Positions 26,640-35,825 are shown, numbered from the stretch's first letter. The stretch is 36,444 nucleotides of DNA from Actinomycetota bacterium (GCA_018673475.1 JABHCN010000056.1:1-36444), one strand, 5' to 3'. Notes: generated from the letters alone by a model not told the origin. Numbers and translations are program-made.

Positions 26640-27311
26640 GTGTCCAGACCGGTAGAGATCGCACCATCTGTCCTGCCCGCCGACTACTCGAAGTTGGGTG
26701 CGGAGTGCGTCGCTCTCCAGGATGCCGGTGTCGACCGCATCCAGTGGGACGTCATGGACGGTGTGTTCGTGCCCAACCTCACGTTCGGACCCGACGTGAT
26801 CGCCTCGATCCGACCCCATGTCGACGTGGTGTTCGAAGCCCACCTGATGGTCGTCGAACCCGACCGCCTTCTCCACCGCTATGTAGAAGCCGGCTGTGGC
26901 ATCGTGATCGTTCACGCTGAGGCCTGTACCCACCTTCACCGCACGCTGGCCCACATCGCTGAACTGGGCGCCACCCCGGGCGTGGCCCTCAACCCCCATA
27001 CCCCGGCCAACGTGATCAGCCACGTCCGCGACCTGCTCGGCATGGTGCTTGTTATGACCGTCAACCCGGGCTTCGGCGGCCAGGCCTACATCGACACCAT
27101 GGAGCCCAAGATCGCCGAGGTGGCCTCTCTGCTCGAGGGCTTTGACTGCGACATCGAGGTCGACGGTGGCATCGGACCAGACACAGTCGCCGGAGCAGCT
27201 GCCGCCGGCGCAAATGTGCTGGTATCGGGCAGTGCCCTCTACCGCGACCCCGCTGGCCTCGAACACGCCGTCACCGACCTGAGGCAACGGGCCGAGGCCG
27301 CCAGGGCCTGA
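26640..27311 (+). CDS. rpe: Ribulose-phosphate 3-epimerase
   Basis: Interconverts ribulose 5-phosphate and xylulose 5-phosphate in the pentose phosphate pathway. The 223-residue TIM barrel begins [15 protein letters not shown], with [18 protein letters not shown] near 37-54, EAHLMV with H68, VNPGFGGQ, and [11 protein letters not shown] with the second catalytic Asp. At the first metal position the usual IHVDVMDG reads IQWDVMDG, so the ligand His is Gln35; the other ligands (D37, H68, Asp of VDGG) are present. The GTG start at 26640 has a GTAGGG site about 9 nt upstream and follows aceK by 10 nt, indicating cotranscription. Confidence 0.92.
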   Translation: MSRPVEIAPSVLPADYSKLGAECVALQDAGVDRIQWDVMDGVFVPNLTFGPDVIASIRPHVDVVFEAHLMVVEPDRLLHRYVEAGCGIVIVHAEACTHLHRTLAHIAELGATPGVALNPHTPANVISHVRDLLGMVLVMTVNPGFGGQAYIDTMEPKIAEVASLLEGFDCDIEVDGGIGPDTVAGAAAAGANVLVSGSALYRDPAGLEHAVTDLRQRAEAARA

Positions 27312-27378
27312 CCGGGGACGCAACCCAACACCGATAGAGCCACCGGGCGATCGCACCGCGCCGCTACCCTGCCCCCTC

Positions 27379-27975
<597 letters not shown>

Positions 27976-28055
27976 GCGTCACAACCCCCACCGCACTCCA
28001 CGGCTCCGACACATATGGGGGCTCCGAGCCGGGGTGCGACGTAGGCTGGGCTCCT

Positions 28056-28137
28056 GCGGACGTGGCGGAACTGGTAGACGCACCGGCTTTAGGTGCCGGC
28101 GCCGAGAGGCGTGGGGGTTCGAGTCCCTCCGTCCGCA
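28056..28137 (+). tRNA. tRNA-Leu (anticodon UAG)
   Basis: Class II cloverleaf of 82 nt. The acceptor stem GCGGACG pairs with CGTCCGC and the discriminator is A28137. The D-arm contains AACTGGTAGACGC. The anticodon stem CCGGC/GCCGG encloses the loop TTTAGGT, giving anticodon UAG (reads CUA). A long variable arm (CGCCGAGAGGCG) is typical of leucine tRNAs, and the T-arm contains GTTCGAGTC. CCA is not encoded. A GTG start codon of the next gene begins two positions after the discriminator. Confidence 0.96.
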
Positions 28138-28138
28138 C

Positions 28139-30574
28139 GTGAACGAGGTCGACCCCACCCTGCGTGCGCTGATCGACGCCGCCCCAGTGGGCATGGCGCT
28201 GCTCGACGCCGACGGCCAGCCCCGGTACGCCAACCACCGGTGGGTGGCGATGACGGGTTTCTCCCCTGAGAGACAGGGCACCTCGGAGTGGACCGAATGC
28301 GTTGATCTCGAGGGCCGCGACGACTTCGCAACCGATCTGGCGCTGTCCCTCTCAGACGGGACCGCTCTTCGTGGTCGCCTCAGGCTCATTACCCGTGCCG
28401 GCATCATCCGATGGGTGGACCTCACGATGACTCCTATTACCGGCGGAGAACCCGGCTCGGGTGGAGCGCTGCTCGGCATCTCCGACATCACCGATGAGGT
28501 GGACGAGGCTCGCCGTGCACATGAGTTGACAAGGGTGCTCGAGGCCAGCTCCGACCTGGTGGCGATCCTCGACCCGCTGGGCCGCAGCCTCGTGTGGGCA
28601 AACGATGCGATGCGCCGCCACCTTGGCGGTGGCGACGTGTCTGGAAAGGTCCTGTTGGACCACCTTGACGGATGGTCACAGGCCCGTCTGGCTGCAACCG
28701 CCCTCCCAGAGGTCCGCACCTCTGGAACCTGGAGCGGCGAGCTACGCCTTGCTCGCAGGACTGGTGGCACCGTGCCGATGTCGGCTCTGCTCGTGTCCCA
28801 CCGCGACCCTGATGGAGTGGTTGATGCAATCTCGATGGTCGGACGGGACCTGACGGACCTGCATGCCGCCCAGCAGCGTGTCGAGGCTTCCGAGATCCGC
28901 CTGGCTGCCCTGGTTGAGCATGCCTCTGATCTTGTGCTTGTCGTCAGCGCATCGGGCGACATCGTCTATGCCAGCCCGGCCGTTGCCCACGTGCTGGGCC
29001 GCGAGGCGGTCGAGTTGGAGGGTGTGCCGGTTGTAGACCTGGTGCATCCCGAGGACCACGATGGCCTGGCTGAGCGGACCGCTGAGATTCTTGCGACACC
29101 GGGAATGTCGCCGGCCTTTGAGGCCCGGGTGGCTCATGCCGGTGGCGGCTGGCGCTACATGGAAATCGTCGCAACCAACCTTCTGGGCAATCCGGCAGTT
29201 GACGGAATCGTAGTGAACGCCCGCGATGTGACCGAGCGTGTCGAGGTGGCTGCCGAACTGGAGGAACGCGCCTTCCACGACGAGTTGACCGGGCTACCCA
29301 ACCGGGCTCTCCTCCTGGACCGCCTCGCTGATGCCCTGCACAGGGCCGCACGCCATGACCGCATGGTCGGCGTGTTGTTCCTCGACCTGGACCGGTTCAA
29401 GGTTGTCAACGACTCCCTCGGCCACGGGTCTGGCGACGACCTGCTCCGTGAGGCGGCCCACCGGCTGTCCCAGACGGTCCGTCCCGGCGACACCGTGGCC
29501 AGGCTTGGTGGCGACGAGTTCGTTGTCCTCATCGGCGACATGCTGCGCACCACCGACGCCCTTGTCGCCGCCGAACGTGTGAGGGCATCCCTGTCCCGCC
29601 CGATGCAGCTCGGCAGCGAGTCGACTGTGGTTACCACGAGCATCGGTGTGGCCATCGGGTACGGGCAGGAGGCGCCGGCCGACCTGCTTCGCGATGCCGA
29701 CACGGCCATGTACCGCGCAAAGGACCAGGGACGCGACAGGGCCGAACTCTTCGACGACCACCTACGTGCCCAGGCGGTCAGACGCCACTCCGTCGAGCAG
29801 GAGTTGCGCCTCGCCCTCGACGAAGGTCGCATCGAGGTCCACTTCCAACCGGTGGTCCGGATCTCAGACGGTGCCGTTACCGGTGCCGAGGCACTCGCCA
29901 GGATCCGTGGGTCCGGAGGCGAGTTGCTCATGCCTGATCAGTTCATTGACATTGCCGAGGACAGCGGTCTCATCGCACAGTTGGGCGGACGTGTTGTTGC
30001 CATTGCCCTGGAGCGGCTCTCGTCCTGGGGCGAGCGGGGCGGAGAGAACCTGAGCATCGCTGTGAACGTCTCGGCACGCCAGTTGGCGGATTCGACCTTT
30101 CCCGAACTGGTACGTGCGGCCATCGAGGCCAACAACGTCTCCCCGGAACAGGTGGCACTTGAGTTCACCGAGTCGGCCCTGATCGCCGCCAACCCGGTGA
30201 CCGAGAAGGTTCTCGGCGACCTCACCTCACTTGGGGTCCGGATCGGCCTTGACGACTTTGGGACGGGGTTCTCGTCGCTGGCCTATCTGAAGCGCTTCCC
30301 GATCGACTTCGTGAAAATCGACAGGTCGTTCGTTGCCGGTCTCGGAACCGACGATGACGACACGGCCATTGTCACCGGAACGGTTGCATTGGCCCAGGGG
30401 CTCGGGCTGCAGGTTGTCGCCGAGGGGGTCGAGACCCGGTCCCAGCTGGAGTATCTGCAGAGGCTCCGCTGCGACCTGGCACAGGGTTTCCACTTCTCTG
30501 AACCGGTTACCGACGCCGAGTTCGACCGGTTCCTCGGAAACGCCCGGGAGCAGGCACCAATCTCGCTGAACTAG
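28139..30574 (+). CDS. PAS-PAS-PAS-GGDEF-EAL cyclic-di-GMP enzyme
   Basis: 811-residue signalling protein with no membrane segment, so cytoplasmic. Three PAS sensor domains lie near 5-115, 125-235 and 245-365. The diguanylate cyclase domain has intact GGDEF at 457-461 with an RxxD inhibitory site (RPGD) five residues upstream. The EAL phosphodiesterase domain has E584 in GAEALARIR, plus DDFGTGFSSLAYLKRFPIDFVKID and VAEGVET. All catalytic motifs are present, so it may make and degrade c-di-GMP. The GTG at 28139 is required to keep PAS1; the only upstream options lie inside tRNA-Leu. The start is one base past the tRNA, with no clear ribosome site. The stop shares CTAG with the convergent rdgB. 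Confidence 0.92.
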   Translation: MNEVDPTLRALIDAAPVGMALLDADGQPRYANHRWVAMTGFSPERQGTSEWTECVDLEGRDDFATDLALSLSDGTALRGRLRLITRAGIIRWVDLTMTPITGGEPGSGGALLGISDITDEVDEARRAHELTRVLEASSDLVAILDPLGRSLVWANDAMRRHLGGGDVSGKVLLDHLDGWSQARLAATALPEVRTSGTWSGELRLARRTGGTVPMSALLVSHRDPDGVVDAISMVGRDLTDLHAAQQRVEASEIRLAALVEHASDLVLVVSASGDIVYASPAVAHVLGREAVELEGVPVVDLVHPEDHDGLAERTAEILATPGMSPAFEARVAHAGGGWRYMEIVATNLLGNPAVDGIVVNARDVTERVEVAAELEERAFHDELTGLPNRALLLDRLADALHRAARHDRMVGVLFLDLDRFKVVNDSLGHGSGDDLLREAAHRLSQTVRPGDTVARLGGDEFVVLIGDMLRTTDALVAAERVRASLSRPMQLGSESTVVTTSIGVAIGYGQEAPADLLRDADTAMYRAKDQGRDRAELFDDHLRAQAVRRHSVEQELRLALDEGRIEVHFQPVVRISDGAVTGAEALARIRGSGGELLMPDQFIDIAEDSGLIAQLGGRVVAIALERLSSWGERGGENLSIAVNVSARQLADSTFPELVRAAIEANNVSPEQVALEFTESALIAANPVTEKVLGDLTSLGVRIGLDDFGTGFSSLAYLKRFPIDFVKIDRSFVAGLGTDDDDTAIVTGTVALAQGLGLQVVAEGVETRSQLEYLQRLRCDLAQGFHFSEPVTDAEFDRFLGNAREQAPISLN

Positions 30575-31176
30575 CCGGGCTCTGATCCCGGTTGGGTGCC
30601 GAGCATTGCAACAAGAGCCCTGAGTGCCCGTCCGCGGTGGGAGAACCAGTGCTTGTCGTCTCCCATTTCGGCGAACGTGGCGCCGTCGCCCTCGAACGGG
30701 ACGAAGACCGGGTCGTATCCGAAGCCCCCTTCACCTGACGGGGTCTCGGCAATTCTGCCTTCGACAGTTCCGGTGGCAACGAGTTCGTTGCCGCCCGGGT
30801 AGCGAACAATCGCCACGGTCCTGAAACGGGCGGTCCTCATTGCGGGAACTACTCCGTCCAGGTCTGCCATCAACTTCGCCATGTTGTCGGCGTAGTCGGC
30901 ATCCTCGCCGGCGAAACGGGCTGACCGAACACCGGGTTCTCCGCCAAGGGCATCAACGAAGAGCCCCGTATCGTCGGCGACGGCTGCCAGACCAGTGGCG
31001 CTACTCACGGCAACAGCCTTGAGGCGTGCGTTCTCCTCGAGGGTGGCGCCGTCCTCGACAACGTCGGGAAGGCCAGCGGGGCGCGGGAGAACCTCGGCAA
31101 CACCTTCAAGCAGCAGCTTCATCTCGACGACCTTGTCAGGGTTGGCACTGGCCAGCACCAGGCGGGGTCGCTCCAC
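30571..31176 (-). CDS. rdgB: Non-canonical purine NTP pyrophosphatase (RdgB/HAM1)
   Basis: Hydrolyses dITP, ITP and XTP to monophosphates, keeping deaminated purines out of nucleic acids. The 201 residues start RLVLASANPDKVVEMKLLL, the family signature. The central part is ENARLKAVAVSSATGLAAVADDTGLFVDALGGEPGVRSARFAG, with the conserved DDTGL. The C-terminal part is GEGGFGYDPVFVP...TFAEM...KHWFSHRGRALRAL. The GTG at 31176 is chosen because homology begins at once and it lies 13 nt after the rph stop; the longer frame overlaps rph. rph-rdgB adjacency is conserved in mycobacteria. Confidence 0.94.
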   Translation of the reverse strand: MERPRLVLASANPDKVVEMKLLLEGVAEVLPRPAGLPDVVEDGATLEENARLKAVAVSSATGLAAVADDTGLFVDALGGEPGVRSARFAGEDADYADNMAKLMADLDGVVPAMRTARFRTVAIVRYPGGNELVATGTVEGRIAETPSGEGGFGYDPVFVPFEGDGATFAEMGDDKHWFSHRGRALRALVAMLGTQPGSEPG

Positions 31177-31189
31177 TGGATGGCTCAGT

Positions 31190-31906
31190 TCAGCGTTGAG
31201 CCGGTGGCTCAGCCAGCACTTCGCGCTGCATCTCCACGATCCTGGCGATGCCTCCGGCAGCCAGGTCGACAAGTGAGTCCAGCTGGGACCTGTCAAAGGA
31301 TTCTCCCTCGGCCGTTCCCTGAACCTCGACAAAGTTGCCCGACCCGGTCATGACGACGTTGAAGTCCACCTCGGCGGTGGAATCCTCGATGTAGGGCAGG
31401 TCAAGACGGGCTTCGCCTTCGATGATGCCTACCGAGATGGCCGCAAGCTCGTCGGTGAGGGGGTGCTGTGTGACTTCTCCGGAGGAGACCAGCCGGGTGA
31501 GTGCGTCGTGGAGGGCCAGATAGCCACCACAGATCGAGGCGGTACGCGTGCCACCATCGGCCTGGAGAACATCACAGTCGACGGTGACCTCTCGTTCTCC
31601 GAGGAGGTCCAGGTCTGCGACCGCCCTCAGCGACCTGCCGATAAGGCGCTGGATCTCCTGGTCGCGGCCCGACACCCGACGCCTGATCCGCTCGTTGCTG
31701 GAGCCCGGAAGCATCGAGTACTCAGCGGTGACCCATCCCCGACCAGTGTTCTTGAGCCAGCGCGGGACACCATCACCAATGGATGCCGTGCAGAGAACCC
31801 GGGTGCGGCCGAAGCTGACCAGGCATGCACCATCGGCCATCTCCGTGAAGTCCCGTTCAAAGCTGAGTGGGCGCAGCTCGTCGTTGACGCGTCCGTCTGG
31901 TCGCAC
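31190..31906 (-). CDS. rph: Ribonuclease PH
   Basis: Phosphate-dependent 3'-exonuclease that trims tRNA and other RNA 3' ends. The 238 residues begin RPDGRVNDELRPLSFERDF, the family N-terminus. GRTRVLCTASI, GWVTAEYSMLPGSSNER, IQRLIGRSLRAV, ADGGTRTASICGGYLAL and DLPYIEDSTAEVDFNVVMTGSGNFVEVQGTAEG follow, including the phosphate-binding Arg and the catalytic Asp region. The GTG start at 31906 is preceded by AGGAGG. It lies third in the minus-strand run mec-cysM-rph-rdgB. Confidence 0.95.
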   Translation of the reverse strand: MRPDGRVNDELRPLSFERDFTEMADGACLVSFGRTRVLCTASIGDGVPRWLKNTGRGWVTAEYSMLPGSSNERIRRRVSGRDQEIQRLIGRSLRAVADLDLLGEREVTVDCDVLQADGGTRTASICGGYLALHDALTRLVSSGEVTQHPLTDELAAISVGIIEGEARLDLPYIEDSTAEVDFNVVMTGSGNFVEVQGTAEGESFDRSQLDSLVDLAAGGIARIVEMQREVLAEPPAQR

Positions 31907-31962
31907 AGGGCCTCCTGTCTGGCCATCCGCCGGGCGGATGGCGTTCTTGTCGAGGCCTCAGC

Positions 31963-32925
31963 CTAGAAGTAGATGGTGGACTCGGTGTCGGCCGCGACCT
32001 GGTCGATGTCGCCGGTCCACGCACCGGTAGACAGGTACTTCCAGCCGGCATCGCTCACGAGGAACACGATTACCGCCTCGCCGCCCTCGGAGGCAACCCT
32101 TTCGGCCACCCGGAGGGATCCGGCGAGAGCCGCACCAGCCGAGAGCCCTGCGAAGATGCCGCACTTGTCGGCGAGGCGACGGGCGCACTCGATGGACTCC
32201 CTCGGCCTGACGATCCGCTTTCCGTCGAGAAGGTCGTTTCCACCCCACTTCTCAAATACCGGGGGGATGAAGCCGTCCTCGAGGCTGCGCAGCCCCTGGA
32301 CCTGCTCGCCGGCCGGCGGCTCGACAGCCAGCACCTGGACCTCAGGCCGGTTCTCCTTCAGGTAACTGCCGATGCCCATGAGCGTGCCGCTGGTTCCAAG
32401 GCCAGCCACGAAGTGGGTGATGTCGGGGACGTCGCGAAGAATCTCGGGGCCGGTTGTCTCGTAGTGGGCGCGGGGATTGGCCTCGTTCCCGTACTGGTAG
32501 AGGAACACCCAGTCGGGATTCTGGTCGGCGAGTTCCTGGGCCAGGCGCACGGCACCGTTGGAGCCCTCGTCGCCGGGCGAGGAGATGATCTCGGCACCAA
32601 AGACCTCGAGCATCGAACGACGCTCGGGTGACACATTCTCGGGTAGGACGATCTTGATCGGGTAGCCGCGTATTCGGGCGATCATTGCCAGGGCGATGCC
32701 CGTGTTGCCCGATGAGGGTTCGATGATCGTGCGACCCGGGGTGAGGGTTCCGTCGGCCTCGGCCTCGGCGATCATGGCACGGGCGATGCGGTCCTTTACC
32801 GAACCGGCGGGGTTCTGGCCCTCCAGCTTGGCGAGCAGTCGGATGTCGGGGCTGGGGCTGAGCACGCTCACGTCGATGATCGGCGTTTCGCCGATGAGGT
32901 CGATCACCGAGGAGTAGACGGCCAT
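31963..32925 (-). CDS. cysM: Cysteine synthase CysM, sulfur-carrier-protein-dependent type
   Basis: PLP enzyme that forms cysteine from O-phosphoserine or O-acetylserine. The 320 residues align with mycobacterial CysM, which uses the thiocarboxylated carrier CysO and not free sulfide. The PLP Lys is K44 in NPAGSVKDR. EPSSGNTGIALAM, YGNEANPRAHYETTGPEI, VAGLGTSGTLMGIG and FAGLSAGAAL complete the fold. The C-terminal VSDAGWKYLSTGAWTGDID and the extended tail are features of the CysO-dependent form. The ATG at 32925 is chosen; an in-frame ATG at 32970 would add 15 residues with no similarity. mec lies 64 nt upstream, but no cysO lies between them. Confidence 0.93.
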   Translation of the reverse strand: MAVYSSVIDLIGETPIIDVSVLSPSPDIRLLAKLEGQNPAGSVKDRIARAMIAEAEADGTLTPGRTIIEPSSGNTGIALAMIARIRGYPIKIVLPENVSPERRSMLEVFGAEIISSPGDEGSNGAVRLAQELADQNPDWVFLYQYGNEANPRAHYETTGPEILRDVPDITHFVAGLGTSGTLMGIGSYLKENRPEVQVLAVEPPAGEQVQGLRSLEDGFIPPVFEKWGGNDLLDGKRIVRPRESIECARRLADKCGIFAGLSAGAALAGSLRVAERVASEGGEAVIVFLVSDAGWKYLSTGAWTGDIDQVAADTESTIYF

Positions 32926-32989
32926 TGTCCCAGTTCCCTGCTCGTCCTCTGCCTGCCCGATCGCAATCACGACCAGTTCAGTCAGGATT

Positions 32990-33430
32990 CTAGCCGGGTT
33001 CCACCGCCACCAGTACCTCTTCGATCACATCACCGTTGATACGAAACGCCCGCATGTAGGGCTCAGGGTGTTCGAGAGACACGATCAGGAAGGTGAAGAC
33101 TCCCAACGGGTCGACATCGGCGGCGTCGGCAACGTCGGTGGGCGACGGGTAGGCCACGGTATGCGTGTGGCTGTGCATCACGCCCAGGATGGACATACCG
33201 GCGGCATCGGCGGCACTCTCGGCATTCTTGTACCCGGTCGGATCCAGTGTGTAGATCTTGGGGCGTCTCTCAGGTGGTGCCACGTTCGCAATCGGGAAGA
33301 ACATGTCGACATACATGCCCCCTGGCGGTCCGGCGAACAGGCCACATGACTCGTCGGGATCATGCTCGACAGCTAGTTCGATCATCGCCCGGTGGACATC
33401 CGGTGTGAGGGCGAGGGTCTCTTGTGGCAC
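32990..33430 (-). CDS. mec: JAMM-domain metallopeptidase, Mec-like CysO-cysteine hydrolase
   Basis: 146-residue Mov34/MPN (JAMM) zinc peptidase, the same length as mycobacterial Mec, which releases cysteine from the C-terminus of CysO. Catalytic residues are E27 (DESCGLF) and the zinc motif H86-S-H88...S96...D99 in HSHTHTVAYPSPTD. PERRPKIYTLDPTGY matches the substrate-binding region of the family. The GTG at 33430 (PQETLALTPDVHRAMIE) is chosen over the longer frame because it fits family length and leaves 55 nt for divergent promoters with smpB. First gene of mec-cysM-rph-rdgB. Confidence 0.9.
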   Translation of the reverse strand: MPQETLALTPDVHRAMIELAVEHDPDESCGLFAGPPGGMYVDMFFPIANVAPPERRPKIYTLDPTGYKNAESAADAAGMSILGVMHSHTHTVAYPSPTDVADAADVDPLGVFTFLIVSLEHPEPYMRAFRINGDVIEEVLVAVEPG

Positions 33431-33485
33431 GTCGGGGAGGCTAACCCCGACTACCGCCCACGGGGTCGCCGGTACGCTCACCCCT

Positions 33486-33959
33486 GTGAGCGACGCAAGC
33501 GACCGTGTGGTCGCCAGCAACCGCCGGGCTCGACGCAACTACGACCTGCTCGACACCTGGGAGGCCGGCCTCGTGCTGAAGGGCAGCGAGGTCAAGTCCC
33601 TGCGCGAATCCAAGGTGCAGATCTCAGAGGCGTTCGCCAGGGAGGAAACCGGCGAACTGTGGCTGGTTGGCCTGCATATAGCCCCATATGCGATGAGCGG
33701 CGGCGAGGCCATGGGCCACGACCCCGACCGACCCAAGAAGCTCCTGTTGCACCGTAGGGAGATCCACCGGATCACAGACCGGATGCAACGGGAGGGTCTG
33801 ACGCTGATCCCACTCTCGCTCTACTTCAGCGGTGGGCGTGCCAAGGTCGAGGTGGCGTTGGCCAAGGGTCGCGACATGCATGACAAGCGCCAGGCCCTTG
33901 TTCGCAGGGAAGCCGACCGCGAGGCCGAACGGGCAATGGCCCGCAGGCGACGCCGCTGA
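33486..33959 (+). CDS. smpB: SsrA-binding protein SmpB
   Basis: Binds tmRNA and brings it to stalled ribosomes for trans-translation. The 157 residues have the standard layout: NRRARRNYDLLDTWEAGLVLKGSEVKSLRESKVQISEAFA, then YFSGGRAKVEVALAKGRDMHDKRQAL. A basic C-terminal tail (READREAERAMARRRRR) normally lies in the mRNA channel. The GTG at 33486 gives the usual family length. The tmRNA gene itself lies 1.4 kb downstream, separated by one convergent aminotransferase gene. Confidence 0.96.
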   Translation: MSDASDRVVASNRRARRNYDLLDTWEAGLVLKGSEVKSLRESKVQISEAFAREETGELWLVGLHIAPYAMSGGEAMGHDPDRPKKLLLHRREIHRITDRMQREGLTLIPLSLYFSGGRAKVEVALAKGRDMHDKRQALVRREADREAERAMARRRRR

Positions 33960-33971
33960 ACGTTCAGATAC

Positions 33972-35270
33972 TTAGTCTCCGCAGACGGCTGAGATCGCCT
34001 CGCCAACGACCTTCACCGTCGTCTCCATCTCGGCTGTTGTGATCGTGAAGGGCGGCCCGACCAGGAGCGCGTCTGGTGCGTTGCCATCACCAGCCGGATA
34101 GACCCACACTCCACGCCTCAACGCCTCGCCGACCACCTGTCCGGCCATTCCGGTTGTCGGGCTGTAGGTCCGGCCCAACTCCTTGTCCTCGACGAGTTCG
34201 ATGCCGATCATCAGGCCGAGGCCGCGGACGTCGCTGACATGGGGGTGTTCGCCGAGGATGCTCAACAGGGCCAGGAACTCAGCACCCTTCGTGGCGCTCG
34301 CCGAAACCAGATCCTCGTCTTCGAGAATCTTCAGGGTGGCCACGCCAGCGGCACATGCGGCCGAGTGGGCTGAGAAGGTGAAGAACATCATTCCCGAGCC
34401 GGCTTCGGCTATCGGGGCCACCACCTTCTCAGAGGCGAACACGCCCCCGAGGGGTGCGTAGCCACCGGAGAGGCCCTTGCCACCAACCATGATGTCGGGC
34501 ACAACCCCCCAGTGGTCGATGCCGAACTTCCTGCCGGTGCGACCGAACCCTGTCATTACCTCGTCGGCAATGAGCAAAATTCCGTGGGCGTCACAGATTT
34601 CCCTTACATCGGGCCACCAGTCATCGGGCGGCAGCACGGCACCTGCGGCGGCTCCGATCACCGGCTCGGCTATTACAGCGGCGATCGTTGCGGGATCCTC
34701 GGATTCGATGACCTTCTCGAGGCCCTCAGCATCAGCCACCGGCATCTTGGGGAAGTCGGTAAGGATGTGGTCGAATCCGCTCCGCCGTGAGCGATGCCCC
34801 CCGGCTGCCAGCGTTGTCATGGTCGTTCCGTGGTACGAGGTCTCCCGTCCGATTACCTTCCAGCGCTCCGGCCGCCCTGCCGACGTGTGGTGGCTGATCG
34901 CCAGGCGGATCGCCGAGTCGACGGACTCAGATCCGCCGCTCACGAGGGCCACCTGACTGAGTTCGGGAGGTAGCCACCGCTCCCTGAGAGTCTCGACGAG
35001 GGCGATCCGTTCCTCTGTCACCCATGGGGGAATCACGTAGGAGACCCGCTGGGTGGCGTGTGCCACGGCTGCGGCCACCTCAGCCCGACCATGGCCGATG
35101 TTGACCGCAACGGCACCGCCACCGGCGTCGATCACCTCACGACCGTCATCAAAGTAGAGCGTGCAGCCCTCGGCCCTCTCCACGACTGGCGGCGCCTCAG
35201 CGGAGGGAATGAACGAAAATGAGGCTGCCCGGTGGTCTTCCATCGGCAGATTCTTACCTGCTATGGCCAT
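33972..35270 (-). CDS. Class III PLP-dependent aminotransferase
   Basis: 432-residue fold-type I aminotransferase of the omega-transaminase/adenosylmethionine-8-amino-7-oxononanoate group. YFDDGREVIDAGGGAVAVNIGHG lies near the N-terminus. VSGGSESVDSAIRLA, ETSYHGTTMTTLAA and LLIADEVMTGFGRTG supply PLP contacts, with the cofactor Asp in ADEV. The Schiff-base Lys lies in DIMVGGKGLSGGYAPLGG. The substrate amine cannot be told from sequence; no biotin, GABA or ectoine genes are adjacent. The ATG at 35270 has GGTGGA just upstream; an ATG at 35243 is an alternative nine codons further in. Convergent with smpB at 12 nt. Confidence 0.9.
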   Translation of the reverse strand: MAIAGKNLPMEDHRAASFSFIPSAEAPPVVERAEGCTLYFDDGREVIDAGGGAVAVNIGHGRAEVAAAVAHATQRVSYVIPPWVTEERIALVETLRERWLPPELSQVALVSGGSESVDSAIRLAISHHTSAGRPERWKVIGRETSYHGTTMTTLAAGGHRSRRSGFDHILTDFPKMPVADAEGLEKVIESEDPATIAAVIAEPVIGAAAGAVLPPDDWWPDVREICDAHGILLIADEVMTGFGRTGRKFGIDHWGVVPDIMVGGKGLSGGYAPLGGVFASEKVVAPIAEAGSGMMFFTFSAHSAACAAGVATLKILEDEDLVSASATKGAEFLALLSILGEHPHVSDVRGLGLMIGIELVEDKELGRTYSPTTGMAGQVVGEALRRGVWVYPAGDGNAPDALLVGPPFTITTAEMETTVKVVGEAISAVCGD

Positions 35271-35390
35271 GTTCCACCTACTCCGACTGCTGCCTGTCAC
35301 ACCTCACCGGTAGCCTTGAGGCGCAGAACCTTGACAACTGAGTATCAGACTGCACGTTGCGGCAGCCTTTCGGGCTGTCGTACACACCAC

Positions 35391-35779
35391 GGGGCTGATC
35401 GGTTTCGACGCCGATGGCAGTGGGCGTGTCGTGCGACCGGAGTTGCCCAGACTCCCTAAACGGGGCAACCAAAGAGACGCCAACACGGACGATCTCGCTC
35501 TCGCCGCCTGACCTAGTCAGGTAGTTGAGAGTCACTGCGACCGGCAACGGCACGCGGGGTCGGTCCACCGCAACCCGGCAACAGAAGCGGTGGAGACAGC
35601 TGGGACAGACCGCTGACGGCGTGAAAGACCGCTGACCCGGGGGAAAGACCCCGCGGCTGGGCCCTAGCGGCCCACCCGACCCGGCGGTGTGGCTGCCGTA
35701 AGCCGCAATCTCGGGAATGGTCGTATCGCGCTCGGTCACACATTGACGGACGGGGGTTCGATTCCCCCCAGCTCCACCA
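35391..35779 (+). ncRNA. ssrA: Transfer-messenger RNA (tmRNA)
   Basis: 389-nt one-piece tmRNA. The 5' end GGGGCTG pairs with CAGCTCC before the discriminator A and an encoded CCA at 35777-35779. The 5' region has the GATCGGTTTCGACG motif of the tRNA-like domain, and the 3' part the T-arm GGTTCGATTCC. Pseudoknot 1 (GGAGTTGCCC...GACTCC with downstream GGGGCAACC) precedes the tag reading frame. The resume codon is GCC at 35479, giving tag ANTDDLALAA and stop TGA at 35509-35511. A TTGACA box at 35331 and a 7-bp hairpin at 35361-35379 lie upstream; no convincing -10 element was found. Confidence 0.95.
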
Positions 35780-35825
35780 AGGCGTGTTCGCACTTTTTGT
35801 GTGAATGTGTTCGCAGTTTTGGAGA

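Noticed and set aside
35278-35793. 171-codon minus-strand frame across the tmRNA region
   Set aside because: The region is tmRNA with paired ends, tag frame and CCA; the frame has no homology and crosses the RNA antisense.
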